Origin: Blastocatellia bacterium
Lineage (GTDB): Bacteria > Acidobacteriota > Blastocatellia > RBC074
NCBI GenBank assembly: GCA_016789725.1
Contig: JAEUQN010000055.1
Span: 1-37,617 of the forward strand
Direction: 5' to 3'
DNA length: 37,617 nucleotides
Every line of letters starts with the position of its first letter. Position 1 is the first letter of the stretch. Positions 23,474 through 31,930 of this stretch are shown piece by piece. The notes beneath the pieces were generated by a model. That model had not been told where the DNA came from, did not search any database, and worked only from the letters and a program-made list of their open reading frames with translations. Both the position numbers and the translations under genes were made by a program.

Positions 23474-23961
23474 TACTCCGCCTTCACTTTGATCACAAAG
23501 TAGGTGAATTTCTTGCCGTTCTGGACGATCAATTGATGCGGCATCCGATGTGGAATGTGAACGACATCGCCTTTGACGAGGATACGCTTTTCGCCGCCTT
23601 TGATGCCGTCGCCGCGTGTTTCGCGGGGATCACTTTCTTTGCGTGGGTTCACGACTTCACCGCCGATAATCAATTCGGCAGAACCGGATTCGACGATGAA
23701 GTAATCGTCCATGTGATCGTGAACTTCGGGAATGCCGGGCGCTTCACGGTGCGAAATAGCAACGTTGCTGGAACCGTATTCTGCCAGCTTGACGCTCGAC
23801 GTTTTGTTCGGCCCGCCAACTTCTTGGCGCAAACGAGGTTCATAGCCACGCAATTCTTTCGCCGTCCAATGCGCAAAGCCGGGCAATTGTGTGGTCGGCA
23901 TTTTCGCCACGGCGAGCGTCGCCACGATAAGCAATAAAATCAGAGGTGAAATCAATTTCAT
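23473..23961 (-). CDS. Secreted cupin-domain protein
   Basis: A 162-residue protein with a signal peptide (MKLISPLILLLIVATLAVA) and a single cupin barrel. Motif 1 is HDHMDDYFIVESGSAELIIG and motif 2 is GDVVHIPHRMPHQLIV, which supply the His and Glu-type metal ligands. Small secreted cupins may be isomerases, lyases, dioxygenases or sugar-binding proteins; I cannot choose. It is the first gene of the cupin-transglutaminase pair (one-base overlap). The inverted repeat at 23976-24091 lies directly upstream, so the unit's promoter must be within or beyond it, or transcription continues from the rhamnose mutarotase gene. Confidence 0.87.
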   Translation of the reverse strand: MKLISPLILLLIVATLAVAKMPTTQLPGFAHWTAKELRGYEPRLRQEVGGPNKTSSVKLAEYGSSNVAISHREAPGIPEVHDHMDDYFIVESGSAELIIGGEVVNPRKESDPRETRGDGIKGGEKRILVKGDVVHIPHRMPHQLIVQNGKKFTYFVIKVKAE

Positions 23962-23975
23962 AGGTTTCTTTCTTG

Positions 23976-24091
23976 AGCCACGAATTGACGCGAATCTTCA
24001 CGAATTTAACTTTGGGAAAGACTCGCTCAAGACTAAAACAACACCTCACCTCGCTTCAGTAATTTGTGTTAATTCGTGTTAATTCGTGGCT
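23976..24091. repeat. Long imperfect inverted repeat of ACGAATT units
   Basis: The left arm opens AGCCACGAATT (23976-23986); the right arm ends AATTCGTGGCT (24081-24091). Over about 34 bases the arms agree except for roughly six positions, and the right arm is itself tandem (AATTCGTGTT twice). It lies between the mutarotase stop and the cupin start. It looks like a dispersed intergenic repeat that can fold as a large hairpin. Confidence 0.7.
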
Positions 24092-24096
24092 AAATT

Positions 24097-24426
24097 TTAC
24101 AACTGAAAAATCCGTTCCATCAGCATCCACTTCTCGCCCGGTTTTGCCCAAGGCAAGGCTTGCTGATACTTCCAGGTCAATTCTTCCCATTCCTGCACTT
24201 TGGGGTTGGCCGCATCCAGTTCGGCTTTGCGCTCGAAGGTGAAATGATCATCCGCTTCGATGATCATAAACATCCGATTGCCGAGGCGGAAAATCTGCAT
24301 ATCGGTGATGCCGGACGCTTTGATGCCCGCAATATTTTCCGGCCAGACTTCCTGATGAAGTTGTTCATATTCGGCGATCAACGCGGGATCATCTTTTAGG
24401 TCGAGGGCGAGACAATATCGTTTCAT
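24097..24426 (-). CDS. L-rhamnose mutarotase family protein
   Basis: A 109-residue protein of the L-rhamnose mutarotase family (RhaM/RhaU-like), full length. The signature EYEQLHQEVWPE (Y20, H24, W28) corresponds to the active-site segment of E. coli RhaM, and FRLGNRMFMIIEADD, VQEWEELTWKYQ and the terminal W-MLMERIFQL are also conserved. It would interconvert the anomers of L-rhamnose or a related 6-deoxy sugar (some members use fucose) in the cytoplasm. Its start follows the DUF5107 stop by 4 bases, so the pair is one operon and links that unknown protein to deoxy-sugar metabolism. Confidence 0.92.
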   Translation of the reverse strand: MKRYCLALDLKDDPALIAEYEQLHQEVWPENIAGIKASGITDMQIFRLGNRMFMIIEADDHFTFERKAELDAANPKVQEWEELTWKYQQALPWAKPGEKWMLMERIFQL

Positions 24427-24430
24427 ATAA

Positions 24431-27400
24431 TTATCTGAGTTTTGTCCATTCTGTCAGCACGCGGATTTGTTCATCATTGGTTTCAATCGTTGGCGCGGCT
24501 TGTCCTCGCACCAATGCTTCAGCCCAACGAGACACCGGCGAACCGGGCGTTGCATTACTGAGCAACAATGCCTTTTCAGCATCAGTCGTGCGATTCAATT
24601 TTTGATAGGCCAATGCCGCGATGACATTGCTCGCCGCGACTTGCCGCGATTTGAACGCGATGATGCGATTGATCGCCGCCGTCGCTTCTGTTGTCTGGCC
24701 CAATTTCTCCGCACAGAATGCGGTGAGCCAATCTTCCAATCGCTCGTCCACATCTTCGGGATAGGGCTTACCCGCACCGAGGTTTTCCGGCCACATTCGC
24801 GCGACGGTGATGAAGCGTTGCGCGGCAGGAAAGTCTTTGGCTTTCATCTTCTCCAACGCGAGCATGAGTTGTGTTTCTCGATACAACCGTCGTCCATCCG
24901 TCGCGCCTTCGTAGGGCAGAATATTGAGCTTTGCCAGCAAATCGCTGCACGCCTGAAATTGTTGATTGAGCAATAACGCCTTCGCGTGCAGCATCCCGAT
25001 TTGATAGTTGTCGGGAGCTTGTTGGGCATATGCTCGTGCGGTCTGCAACGCCTGTGGATATTGCTTGTCTTCGATGTAGCGTTCGACCAGTAGCTTGCCG
25101 TAGCGCCATTGCTTTGGATCAAGCTGTGCGGCGCGTTGCAAATCGGCGAAGGAATTGGGACGAGCAGTTTTCTTACGCAACTCCGCGCGCGCCGCATAAA
25201 ACGGAGCAAAGTCTGGAGCATCGCCGCAGGCTTCAAACAACTCAGCCGCTTTGGCGAGATTGTTGCGACTCCAATAAAAAAGCGCGAGATAGTATTTGGG
25301 CTGCCATTTATCGTAAATCGTTGTTGCCCATTTCAGCGCCTCTGCTGTTTCTGCGCGAAAAGGGAAGAAGGGCGGAGTGTTTGCCGGAGGATAAATCGGG
25401 TCATAGACCGATGGCAGGTCTTCTTTTTTCGGATGCGATAAATACGCCAGCCAATAAAGCGTTTCATCCGTCACTGTCCCAATCGAAAGTTCTGCTAGCG
25501 CCAAATCAAAACTCTCATCACGGCAGCCAATTTTGTGATACCAGATGACTAGCTCTTGATATGTTTCATGCGGGAATTCACTTCGTGTCAGTTCATCAAA
25601 ATTACTTTTGATCGCTGGATTGCCACCAATCTTTTCACTAATCCAAATGAAATTCTCCAATCTGGTAAATAAGCTTAACGGATCAATGGTTTCGATCTTC
25701 AAAAGGATGTTTTCTGCACTCTTCCAGTCTTTGCGGTAACGATATGAGACTGCAAGCAACTGTAATGAATCTAAATTCTGCGCGTTGTTTTCTAAACTCT
25801 TGTTTGCGGCGTGAATAGCTTTATCAAAGTTATTTTCACGGAAATAGATCTTCGCCAATTCCAAATACGCCGCACTGCGCCACTCTGCCGATTGCGCCGC
25901 TAAATCGAATCCATCTTTCGCGTCTGTGATTTTGCCCAGTTGCACATTTGCCAAGCCGTAATAGTAATTCGCTGCCGGATCGTAGGTATCAATGCTAAGC
26001 GCGCGTTTCGCATATGCTAATGACTTTTCGTATTCCAGGTTGCGATATTCAAGCATCGCCAAATCCACGAGCACGGGCGCGTAGTTGGGGTCTTTTTGCA
26101 GACAGGCTTCGAGCTTGGTTTGTGCTTCGACGTAAAATTGTTGGCGCAAATTTTCTTTGCCTTGCAGCCACAATCCATACACCGAATTCCAATCAAAATC
26201 TTTCGGCATCGCCAGAGGGCGCGCTAAATCGCCCTCGTGTTTTTTCGTGAAATATTCCAGCTTGTTGCCGCCTAATTTGATGTGCAAATCTACGGCATTC
26301 ACTTTCACCAACATCATATCGCTGAAGGTTTCCATCGGCTTCAGAACGACCTGTTTTTCATACACCAGCGTGTCGCCATCAAAGACTTCCAGCTTGTCGT
26401 TGATGGATTGCAGCGCCGAAAAATAGAGCGATATTTCGGCGTTTTTTTCGATGACGTTCAGCGCACCGTACGGATTCGCTTTGACGAAGCCCTTCGTGCC
26501 TTTGACCGGGAACCAGTATTCCGTCCACGTGTCGGATTGAGAGGGCGCGAAGCCGCGATGTTTGAAGGGCGTGAACGTGCTGCGTTCGGCGGCCTGATTG
26601 AACAGACGACCGGATTGGACTTCGACGTATTGTCCATCGCTGTCAGTCAACAGCTTTTCCCAAATCATGCCTTGTTGGGACAGCCCCCAAATCCAAATCT
26701 TTTTACCTGCCTTGTCGTCGTGCGTCGAATAGCGCGCCATCCCGAAATCTTCGTCGTGCCAATACGCGCCGAAGAAATCCGCATATTTGCCAAACACGTG
26801 ATACGACTTCGGGCCGCCGAAATTATTGTTTTCGTAAAACGAAATGTCCTTGCCGTTTTGCCTGTTTTCCGGCCAATCCGAATATTCGCCGTCGTGTCCC
26901 AGATAATGTGTGCCGGGATAGATGAATTGCAGATTGCCTTTGGCTTTGAGGCCCGCGTTCATCCACGTGTAATACGGCTGCTCTATCGGCGTTGCGTTGT
27001 ACCAAAACGAAGTCGTTGTGAAATACGCTTTATCCTTCGGTAAATTGATTTCCATTCGCCACGGCGTACGCGTCAACAAATCCAGCACGCCAATGTAGCA
27101 ACTGACGCTGCCGTCTGGTTTTTCCTGCGTCAGGTAATCTACAGGCGATGAGACAGCCGGCGTGTGGCCGATGATGCCGTAATTGGCTTCGATGCCGCCG
27201 CTCGTCCACGGACCACGCATCGCAATGTCGCGGAACTTGATGACTTGATTGTTGTAGATGAACGCCTTGCCCGAAGCCTTTTCAATCGCCGTCCAAATCT
27301 TGCCGCCGATTTCGGGCAGGATCATGACCTTGATGTATTCGTTTTCCAACTCAACGACTTTCCATTCCTGGTTGACGGGCTTGTCGGTGTAACCGTCGTA

Positions 27401-27571
27401 GCGGAAGTACGGATAAATTTTGCCCATCGTGGGAATCGGATTGGGATCGGAGTACGGATAAGTCTTGAAGACTTTTTTATATTCGCGGACAGTGGCTTTC
27501 AAGCTTTGTGCCTGTGTTGTTGTCGAGAAAAGAAGTGCGCACAAAACAAAAGCGATTCGCAATTGCAACAT
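24431..27571 (-). CDS. Exported DUF5107-domain protein with TPR repeats
   Basis: A 1046-residue protein with a signal peptide (MLQLRIAFVLCALLFSTTTQAQ). Residues 25-400 match the DUF5107 domain, a mutarotase-like beta-sandwich: YPYSDPNPIPTMGKIYPYF, VMILPEIGGKIWTAIEKASG, GGIEANYGIIGHTPAVSSP and WGLSQQGMIWEKLLTD. After a short beta region, residues 470-1046 are tetratricopeptide-like repeats (YEKSLAYAKRALSIDTYDPA, FDKAIHAANKSLENN). The fold suggests carbohydrate binding or processing outside the cytoplasm; catalytic residues are not known to me. I start at 27571 because it opens the signal; an upstream ATG at 27679 adds 36 residues that do not. The rhamnose mutarotase gene follows within 4 bases. 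Confidence 0.88.
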   Translation of the reverse strand: MLQLRIAFVLCALLFSTTTQAQSLKATVREYKKVFKTYPYSDPNPIPTMGKIYPYFRYDGYTDKPVNQEWKVVELENEYIKVMILPEIGGKIWTAIEKASGKAFIYNNQVIKFRDIAMRGPWTSGGIEANYGIIGHTPAVSSPVDYLTQEKPDGSVSCYIGVLDLLTRTPWRMEINLPKDKAYFTTTSFWYNATPIEQPYYTWMNAGLKAKGNLQFIYPGTHYLGHDGEYSDWPENRQNGKDISFYENNNFGGPKSYHVFGKYADFFGAYWHDEDFGMARYSTHDDKAGKKIWIWGLSQQGMIWEKLLTDSDGQYVEVQSGRLFNQAAERSTFTPFKHRGFAPSQSDTWTEYWFPVKGTKGFVKANPYGALNVIEKNAEISLYFSALQSINDKLEVFDGDTLVYEKQVVLKPMETFSDMMLVKVNAVDLHIKLGGNKLEYFTKKHEGDLARPLAMPKDFDWNSVYGLWLQGKENLRQQFYVEAQTKLEACLQKDPNYAPVLVDLAMLEYRNLEYEKSLAYAKRALSIDTYDPAANYYYGLANVQLGKITDAKDGFDLAAQSAEWRSAAYLELAKIYFRENNFDKAIHAANKSLENNAQNLDSLQLLAVSYRYRKDWKSAENILLKIETIDPLSLFTRLENFIWISEKIGGNPAIKSNFDELTRSEFPHETYQELVIWYHKIGCRDESFDLALAELSIGTVTDETLYWLAYLSHPKKEDLPSVYDPIYPPANTPPFFPFRAETAEALKWATTIYDKWQPKYYLALFYWSRNNLAKAAELFEACGDAPDFAPFYAARAELRKKTARPNSFADLQRAAQLDPKQWRYGKLLVERYIEDKQYPQALQTARAYAQQAPDNYQIGMLHAKALLLNQQFQACSDLLAKLNILPYEGATDGRRLYRETQLMLALEKMKAKDFPAAQRFITVARMWPENLGAGKPYPEDVDERLEDWLTAFCAEKLGQTTEATAAINRIIAFKSRQVAASNVIAALAYQKLNRTTDAEKALLLSNATPGSPVSRWAEALVRGQAAPTIETNDEQIRVLTEWTKLR

Positions 27572-27725
27572 AGCCTGACCCGATAAAGTGTTGGAATCCG
27601 TGTGGGTGAAGGCGCAGTCTAACACAGACGATTGGCAGAAAGAATTCGCGGTGCGGGAATAAAAACCAGGGGGCGGCACGTTTTATGAAACAGCGAAAAT
27701 AGACTTTGATTGCGGAGGGTTTTTT

Positions 27726-29462
27726 ATGTTCAGAATTCCGACTTCATGGCATCTGCTTCTGCTGGGTATTGCGCTGTGTTTTACGTGGCAGGATGGGGGC
27801 GCACAGACGGCTTCCTGGCAATGGCGCGAATTAACTCCACCCTCAGGAGTTGCGCCTGAAGTGCGGCGTACGGGGGCGGCGATTTATGATCCAGTGGGCA
27901 AGCGTGTGATCATTTTTGGTGGCACGGGCAACAACGGAACGCTCAATGATACGTGGGCTTTTGACTTGGCGGCGCAGATGTGGACGAAACTGCCAACGAC
28001 AGGCGCGACGCCTGCACCGCGTTTGGGCTTTGATGCCGTGTACGATTCTATTGGGCATCAGATGGTGATTTATGCAGGACAGGCCGCAGGCTTTTTCAAT
28101 GACACATGGACGTTGAATTTGACGACGCTGGAATGGCGCGATGTGTCGCCGCCAAATGTTGCGCGCCCGAAAGCGCGCTACGGTCACAGCGCTGTGTTTG
28201 ACCCTGTCACGCGTAGCCTGGTGCAATTTGCGGGATTTACTCAGGAAGCGCGCCGTTTTCAGGACACGCAGAGTTTCAGCCTTGCCACCAACACCTGGCA
28301 GGATTGGACGCCGAGCGGCGTGAAGCCAGACGTCCGATGTTTATTGACCGCCGCGTTGGATCGCACCCATCGCCGGATGCTGATATACGGTGGGCAGCGG
28401 AGCGGGTTTCTGGATGATTTGTGGGCATTCGATCTGGCTTCGCGCACGTGGGAAAACTTAACCGTTTCGCCACGTCCGTCGGGGCGATTGTTTGCGTCGA
28501 GTTTTGTGGATCGTGACGGACGATTCATCGTCTTTGGCGGCAGTTCCAGCAGCGGCAATCTGAACGAATTGCAAGCCTTCAATTTTGCAACGCGGCAATG
28601 GACACAACTCAACGTGGCGAATCCGCCCAGTAAGCGTAATGGTGCGTTGACGGCCTATATCGAGGGCGAAAATCGCTTCATTGTGTTCGGCGGCAGCGGC
28701 GATAATGGTTTGCTCAATGACGTTTGGGAACTGCGTTCTGCCACCGCTTTGGCGAGCGTTTCCGCCGCGAGTTACGTTGGCACGATGACCGCGCCAGAAT
28801 CCATCGTGTCTAGTTTTGGCACGAATTTGGCAACCGCGACGATGGCAGCTCCCGCTACGCCATTACCGCTCCAATTGGTGGGAACCAGTATCACGATCCG
28901 CGATAGCAACAACATCGAACATCGCGCGCCGTTGTTTTATGTTTCGCCGACACAGGTGAATTATCTGGTCCCGAAAGAATGCGCCCAGGGGATGGCAACG
29001 ATTACAGTCACCAATGGCGACGGGGCGACGGCGGCAGGAGCGATTACGATTGCGGGCGTTGCCCCTGGTTTGTTTTCGGCCACCGCAGATGGCAAAGGTT
29101 ATGCTGCCGCTTATGCTGTACGCGTACGCAACGGCGTGCAGGTCGAAGAGTCAATCGTGCGATGGGATGCGACGCTGAATCGTTTTGTCGCCGTACCGCT
29201 GGATGTGAGCAATGCCAATGAATCCGTGTATTTGGTTTTGTTCGGCACGGGCTGGCGCAATCGTAGTAGCCGTGGCGCTGTCGCGGTGCGGGTTGGCGCG
29301 GTGGCTTACCCCGTGGATTTTGCGGGCGCACAGCCAGAGTTTGTGGGGCTGGATCAAATCAATGTGTTATTGCCGTCGAATCTAGCGGGACGCGGCAATG
29401 TGGAGTTGGTTGTGACGGTGGATGGACAAGAAACGAATGGGGTGCGGGTTGCCTTCCAATAA
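27726..29462 (+). CDS. Secreted Kelch propeller with TIGR03437-type C-terminal domain
   Basis: A 578-residue secreted protein. A signal peptide (to about residue 27) is followed by six Kelch blades (AAIYDPVGKRVIIFGGTGNN, SIGHQMVIYAGQAAGFFNDT, RTHRRMLIYGGQRSGFLDDL, GRFIVFGGSSSSGNLNELQA and so on) up to residue 340. The C-terminal 235 residues (ISAASYVG-like start at SVSAASYVGTMTAPESIVSS, FYVSPTQVNYLVP, GLFSATADGKGYAAAYAVR, NVLLPSNLAGRGNVELVVTV) match the uncharacterised acidobacterial/Solibacter C-terminal domain TIGR03437, which is strong taxonomic evidence. The start has GGAGGG (27714-27719) 6 bases upstream. It is divergent from the DUF5107 gene and converges with the TonB receptor. Confidence 0.93.
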   Translation: MFRIPTSWHLLLLGIALCFTWQDGGAQTASWQWRELTPPSGVAPEVRRTGAAIYDPVGKRVIIFGGTGNNGTLNDTWAFDLAAQMWTKLPTTGATPAPRLGFDAVYDSIGHQMVIYAGQAAGFFNDTWTLNLTTLEWRDVSPPNVARPKARYGHSAVFDPVTRSLVQFAGFTQEARRFQDTQSFSLATNTWQDWTPSGVKPDVRCLLTAALDRTHRRMLIYGGQRSGFLDDLWAFDLASRTWENLTVSPRPSGRLFASSFVDRDGRFIVFGGSSSSGNLNELQAFNFATRQWTQLNVANPPSKRNGALTAYIEGENRFIVFGGSGDNGLLNDVWELRSATALASVSAASYVGTMTAPESIVSSFGTNLATATMAAPATPLPLQLVGTSITIRDSNNIEHRAPLFYVSPTQVNYLVPKECAQGMATITVTNGDGATAAGAITIAGVAPGLFSATADGKGYAAAYAVRVRNGVQVEESIVRWDATLNRFVAVPLDVSNANESVYLVLFGTGWRNRSSRGAVAVRVGAVAYPVDFAGAQPEFVGLDQINVLLPSNLAGRGNVELVVTVDGQETNGVRVAFQ

Positions 29463-29474
29463 ATCATAGAACAC

Positions 29475-29524
29475 GAAGAAACGGAGCGACGCGATTGCTC
29501 CGATTGGTGGCGCTCCGTTTCTTC
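29475..29524. terminator. Bidirectional hairpin between convergent genes
   Basis: GAAGAAACGGAGCG (29475-29488) pairs perfectly over 14 bases with CGCTCCGTTTCTTC (29511-29524) across a 22-base loop. It lies between the stops of the Kelch/TIGR03437 gene and the TonB receptor. No long T tract flanks it on either side, but the arm itself is T-rich at its end. Confidence 0.65.
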
Positions 29525-29533
29525 AATTCAATG

Positions 29534-31840
29534 CTAATCCTTTGCAAACAACCGGAATGTCATCCCAATGGAAACTGTGATCGGATAGCCCGGCGTCGCG
29601 TGAATGCGCGATTGCAAATCCGCGCCGGGACGCAAGCGTGATTCAAAATAATTCTGTGTTTCGTAATAACGTTTGTTCGTCAGGTTATCAATCGCCAGAT
29701 TGAATTCGATGTCGCGTCGGAGGCGACGATTCAGACTGAAATCAATGACGTCAAACCCGGCTGCGCGAATCGTCGGGTCTTCGCCGTCCAAGCGATAATT
29801 GTTGATGTGACGATAGCGCAACGAACCACTGAAACCGTGCCAATCCGCGAGCGTCAAGCCTGCGTTGGCAACCAGGCGAGGCGCGGAATCCACGTACACG
29901 CGCGTTTCACCGCCGCGATAAAACGCATTGCCGACGCGGGTAATTCCGGCATTCAAACTTAAACGCCGCGTGATTTTTGCGGAAGCTTTAGCCTCGACAC
30001 CGTAGGCGCGGCTGGGGGCTTTGAATTCGATGCTGCCGTCATCCGGGATGTAAACTTGCTCGTTCGAGCGATCAATCAAAAACAAATCCGTGCTCACCGA
30101 AAAGCGATTGGCATTGAACGATGCTCCGGTTTGATAAAAGTCCGTGGTCGAAAGGCGCGGGCTGTCGGGGCGTTGTGCCACGCCGCGCGCATCCTGGCTC
30201 GCAATGCCGCGCCCATAGTTGAAATACAACGTCGCCGGGATGCGTAAGCTCGGCGTAAAGGCCACATTAGCTTTCGGCTGAAAACGCGCTGCTCCTTGCA
30301 CGCCGGAAAATTCCGGTTGAATGCGGTCACGCACATCGAAGCGAAAATAGTCGTAGCGCAGGCCGCCATCCAGATGCAGTTTGCCGCGCAGCAGATCAAT
30401 GCTTTGTTGCACGTATCCGGCAGTATTCGTCACGCGGGCATTCGCGCTTGTGATCAAGGCATCAGGATTGAAGGCCGCGCGGTTTGGCGCGCGCCCAATC
30501 GAAGGATACAGACCCACGTTGATATGATTGTCGTGATAATTCGCGCCGCTCGTGAACAGCGCGTGATTGCCTGCGATTTGAAATGGCTTCAGGTATTGCG
30601 CGTTTACGCCTTGTTGCAGGCGCGAATCGTGCTGCTGAATCTCATCGCCAAACTGTTCATCGCCTGCAAAAAACGTAAAGTTGGAAAACAGATCAAACAA
30701 TGATCGCGACACAAATCCATCCACCTTGAAGCTGCTGCCATCCTTGAATTCATTGCGAAAATAAACGCTGCCAACACCGGATTGAACGCGGCCTCCGTTG
30801 TCAGGATCAAGGAAACCAAAGCGATCCAACCGCCCGGCGGCAACCTCGTCCAACGGAATTTGACCGGACGAAACGAAGTGGTTGCGACCCGCATTGAAGC
30901 GAAAGCCGAGCGCGCGATGCTCATTCAAATTGCGCGTGTAATTGCCGGTGAAATTGTCGCGGCGATAATTGAGCGGATTCTTGAACGGCCCATCAGATGA
31001 CGACAATTCGTACGCAATCAGCGCATTGCCTTTTTCGAGTTGCGGACTGTAACCGAGGAAGTGGCGATAGGTATTGAAAGATCCGCCTTGCACACGTGCC
31101 GTCAATTGATCGCCGAGCGATTCGCGCAGCCGAATATGCACGACGCCGAGGCCGGAAAAATCACCGTATTCCGCGCTGAACGGGCCGTTGATGATATTCA
31201 CATCCTGCACCAGTTCGGGCGTCAGCGACTTCAATTGTCCGAGATAACCTTGCCCGTGACCTTGCGTGCCCTGGTTCTGTTGCACGTTGTCCACGAGAAC
31301 TTTCAGGCCGCCGTTGACGCCGCCGTGATCGAGGTTGAAACCGAAGCGACGGATCTCCAGCGATTTGCCGCCGCCTTCGTGCTGCCCGGCATTGATGCCT
31401 GCGTTGAGGGTGTGAAAGACCTGATCGTCGCGCGAAAATAACGTGTTTTTGTAAATCGCTTCGTCGCGTCGTTCGATGCCGGGCTCGAGTGCGGTGGCTT
31501 CGATGACCAAACCGTCGTGAATCGGCGGAATCGTGTATTCAACTTGAATGAGCAGGTTTTTCTCATCGGGGCGAAACGTGATTTCTTTGGCAGCAATGTT
31601 TTTGCCTTCAATGCGCAACCGCGTAACGTCGAGCGGAAGCGTGAGGCTGAAATTGCCTTCGGCGTCGGTCGTTGTTTCCTGCTTATCTGTGAAAAATTTG
31701 ACGTTCGGTACGGCTTTGTTGTCTTTGGTCACGAGCGTCCCCGAAATCGTGCGCGAAGTTTGGGCCATCGTTGTCAGGCTGATTGTAATGGTGAAAAGCA
31801 GGAAAATTTTATGGATAAGTTCTCGCATCATAGTCCTCAT
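29534..31840 (-). CDS. TonB-dependent receptor with CarboxypepD_reg domain
   Basis: A 768-residue outer-membrane receptor. A signal peptide (IFLLFTITISLTTMAQ) is followed by a carboxypeptidase-regulatory-like sandwich (30-100: GTLVTKDNKAVPNVKFFTD), a plug domain (105-240: EIRRFGFNLDHGGVNGGLKV, LVDNVQQNQGTQGHGQGYLG, IINGPFSAEYGDFSGLGVVH) and a 22-strand-type barrel ending TVSIGMTFRLFAKD. The plug is full and conserved, so it is likely functional. The start may be any of three clustered ATGs (31840, 31831, 31828); AGGA favours the inner pair. The ligand is unknown, but the HupE/UreJ-like gene 90 bases upstream suggests a metal or metal complex. Confidence 0.93.
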   Translation of the reverse strand: MRTMMRELIHKIFLLFTITISLTTMAQTSRTISGTLVTKDNKAVPNVKFFTDKQETTTDAEGNFSLTLPLDVTRLRIEGKNIAAKEITFRPDEKNLLIQVEYTIPPIHDGLVIEATALEPGIERRDEAIYKNTLFSRDDQVFHTLNAGINAGQHEGGGKSLEIRRFGFNLDHGGVNGGLKVLVDNVQQNQGTQGHGQGYLGQLKSLTPELVQDVNIINGPFSAEYGDFSGLGVVHIRLRESLGDQLTARVQGGSFNTYRHFLGYSPQLEKGNALIAYELSSSDGPFKNPLNYRRDNFTGNYTRNLNEHRALGFRFNAGRNHFVSSGQIPLDEVAAGRLDRFGFLDPDNGGRVQSGVGSVYFRNEFKDGSSFKVDGFVSRSLFDLFSNFTFFAGDEQFGDEIQQHDSRLQQGVNAQYLKPFQIAGNHALFTSGANYHDNHINVGLYPSIGRAPNRAAFNPDALITSANARVTNTAGYVQQSIDLLRGKLHLDGGLRYDYFRFDVRDRIQPEFSGVQGAARFQPKANVAFTPSLRIPATLYFNYGRGIASQDARGVAQRPDSPRLSTTDFYQTGASFNANRFSVSTDLFLIDRSNEQVYIPDDGSIEFKAPSRAYGVEAKASAKITRRLSLNAGITRVGNAFYRGGETRVYVDSAPRLVANAGLTLADWHGFSGSLRYRHINNYRLDGEDPTIRAAGFDVIDFSLNRRLRRDIEFNLAIDNLTNKRYYETQNYFESRLRPGADLQSRIHATPGYPITVSIGMTFRLFAKD

Positions 31841-31930
31841 TTGGGGCGCGCAATCTTAGCCGGGCGCTAATCGTAATACGCGCCGTCGCCAGCAAATGGA
31901 TTGCCTACCCATCCAATGAGCAAGCTGATT

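Noticed and set aside
26282..27043. Plus-strand open frame of 253 codons
   Set aside because: Antisense to the DUF5107 domain, which is clearly coding on the minus strand.
31841..31930. Cobalamin or metal riboswitch before the TonB receptor
   Set aside because: The gap is only 90 bases and shows no B12-box-like or other conserved riboswitch core.
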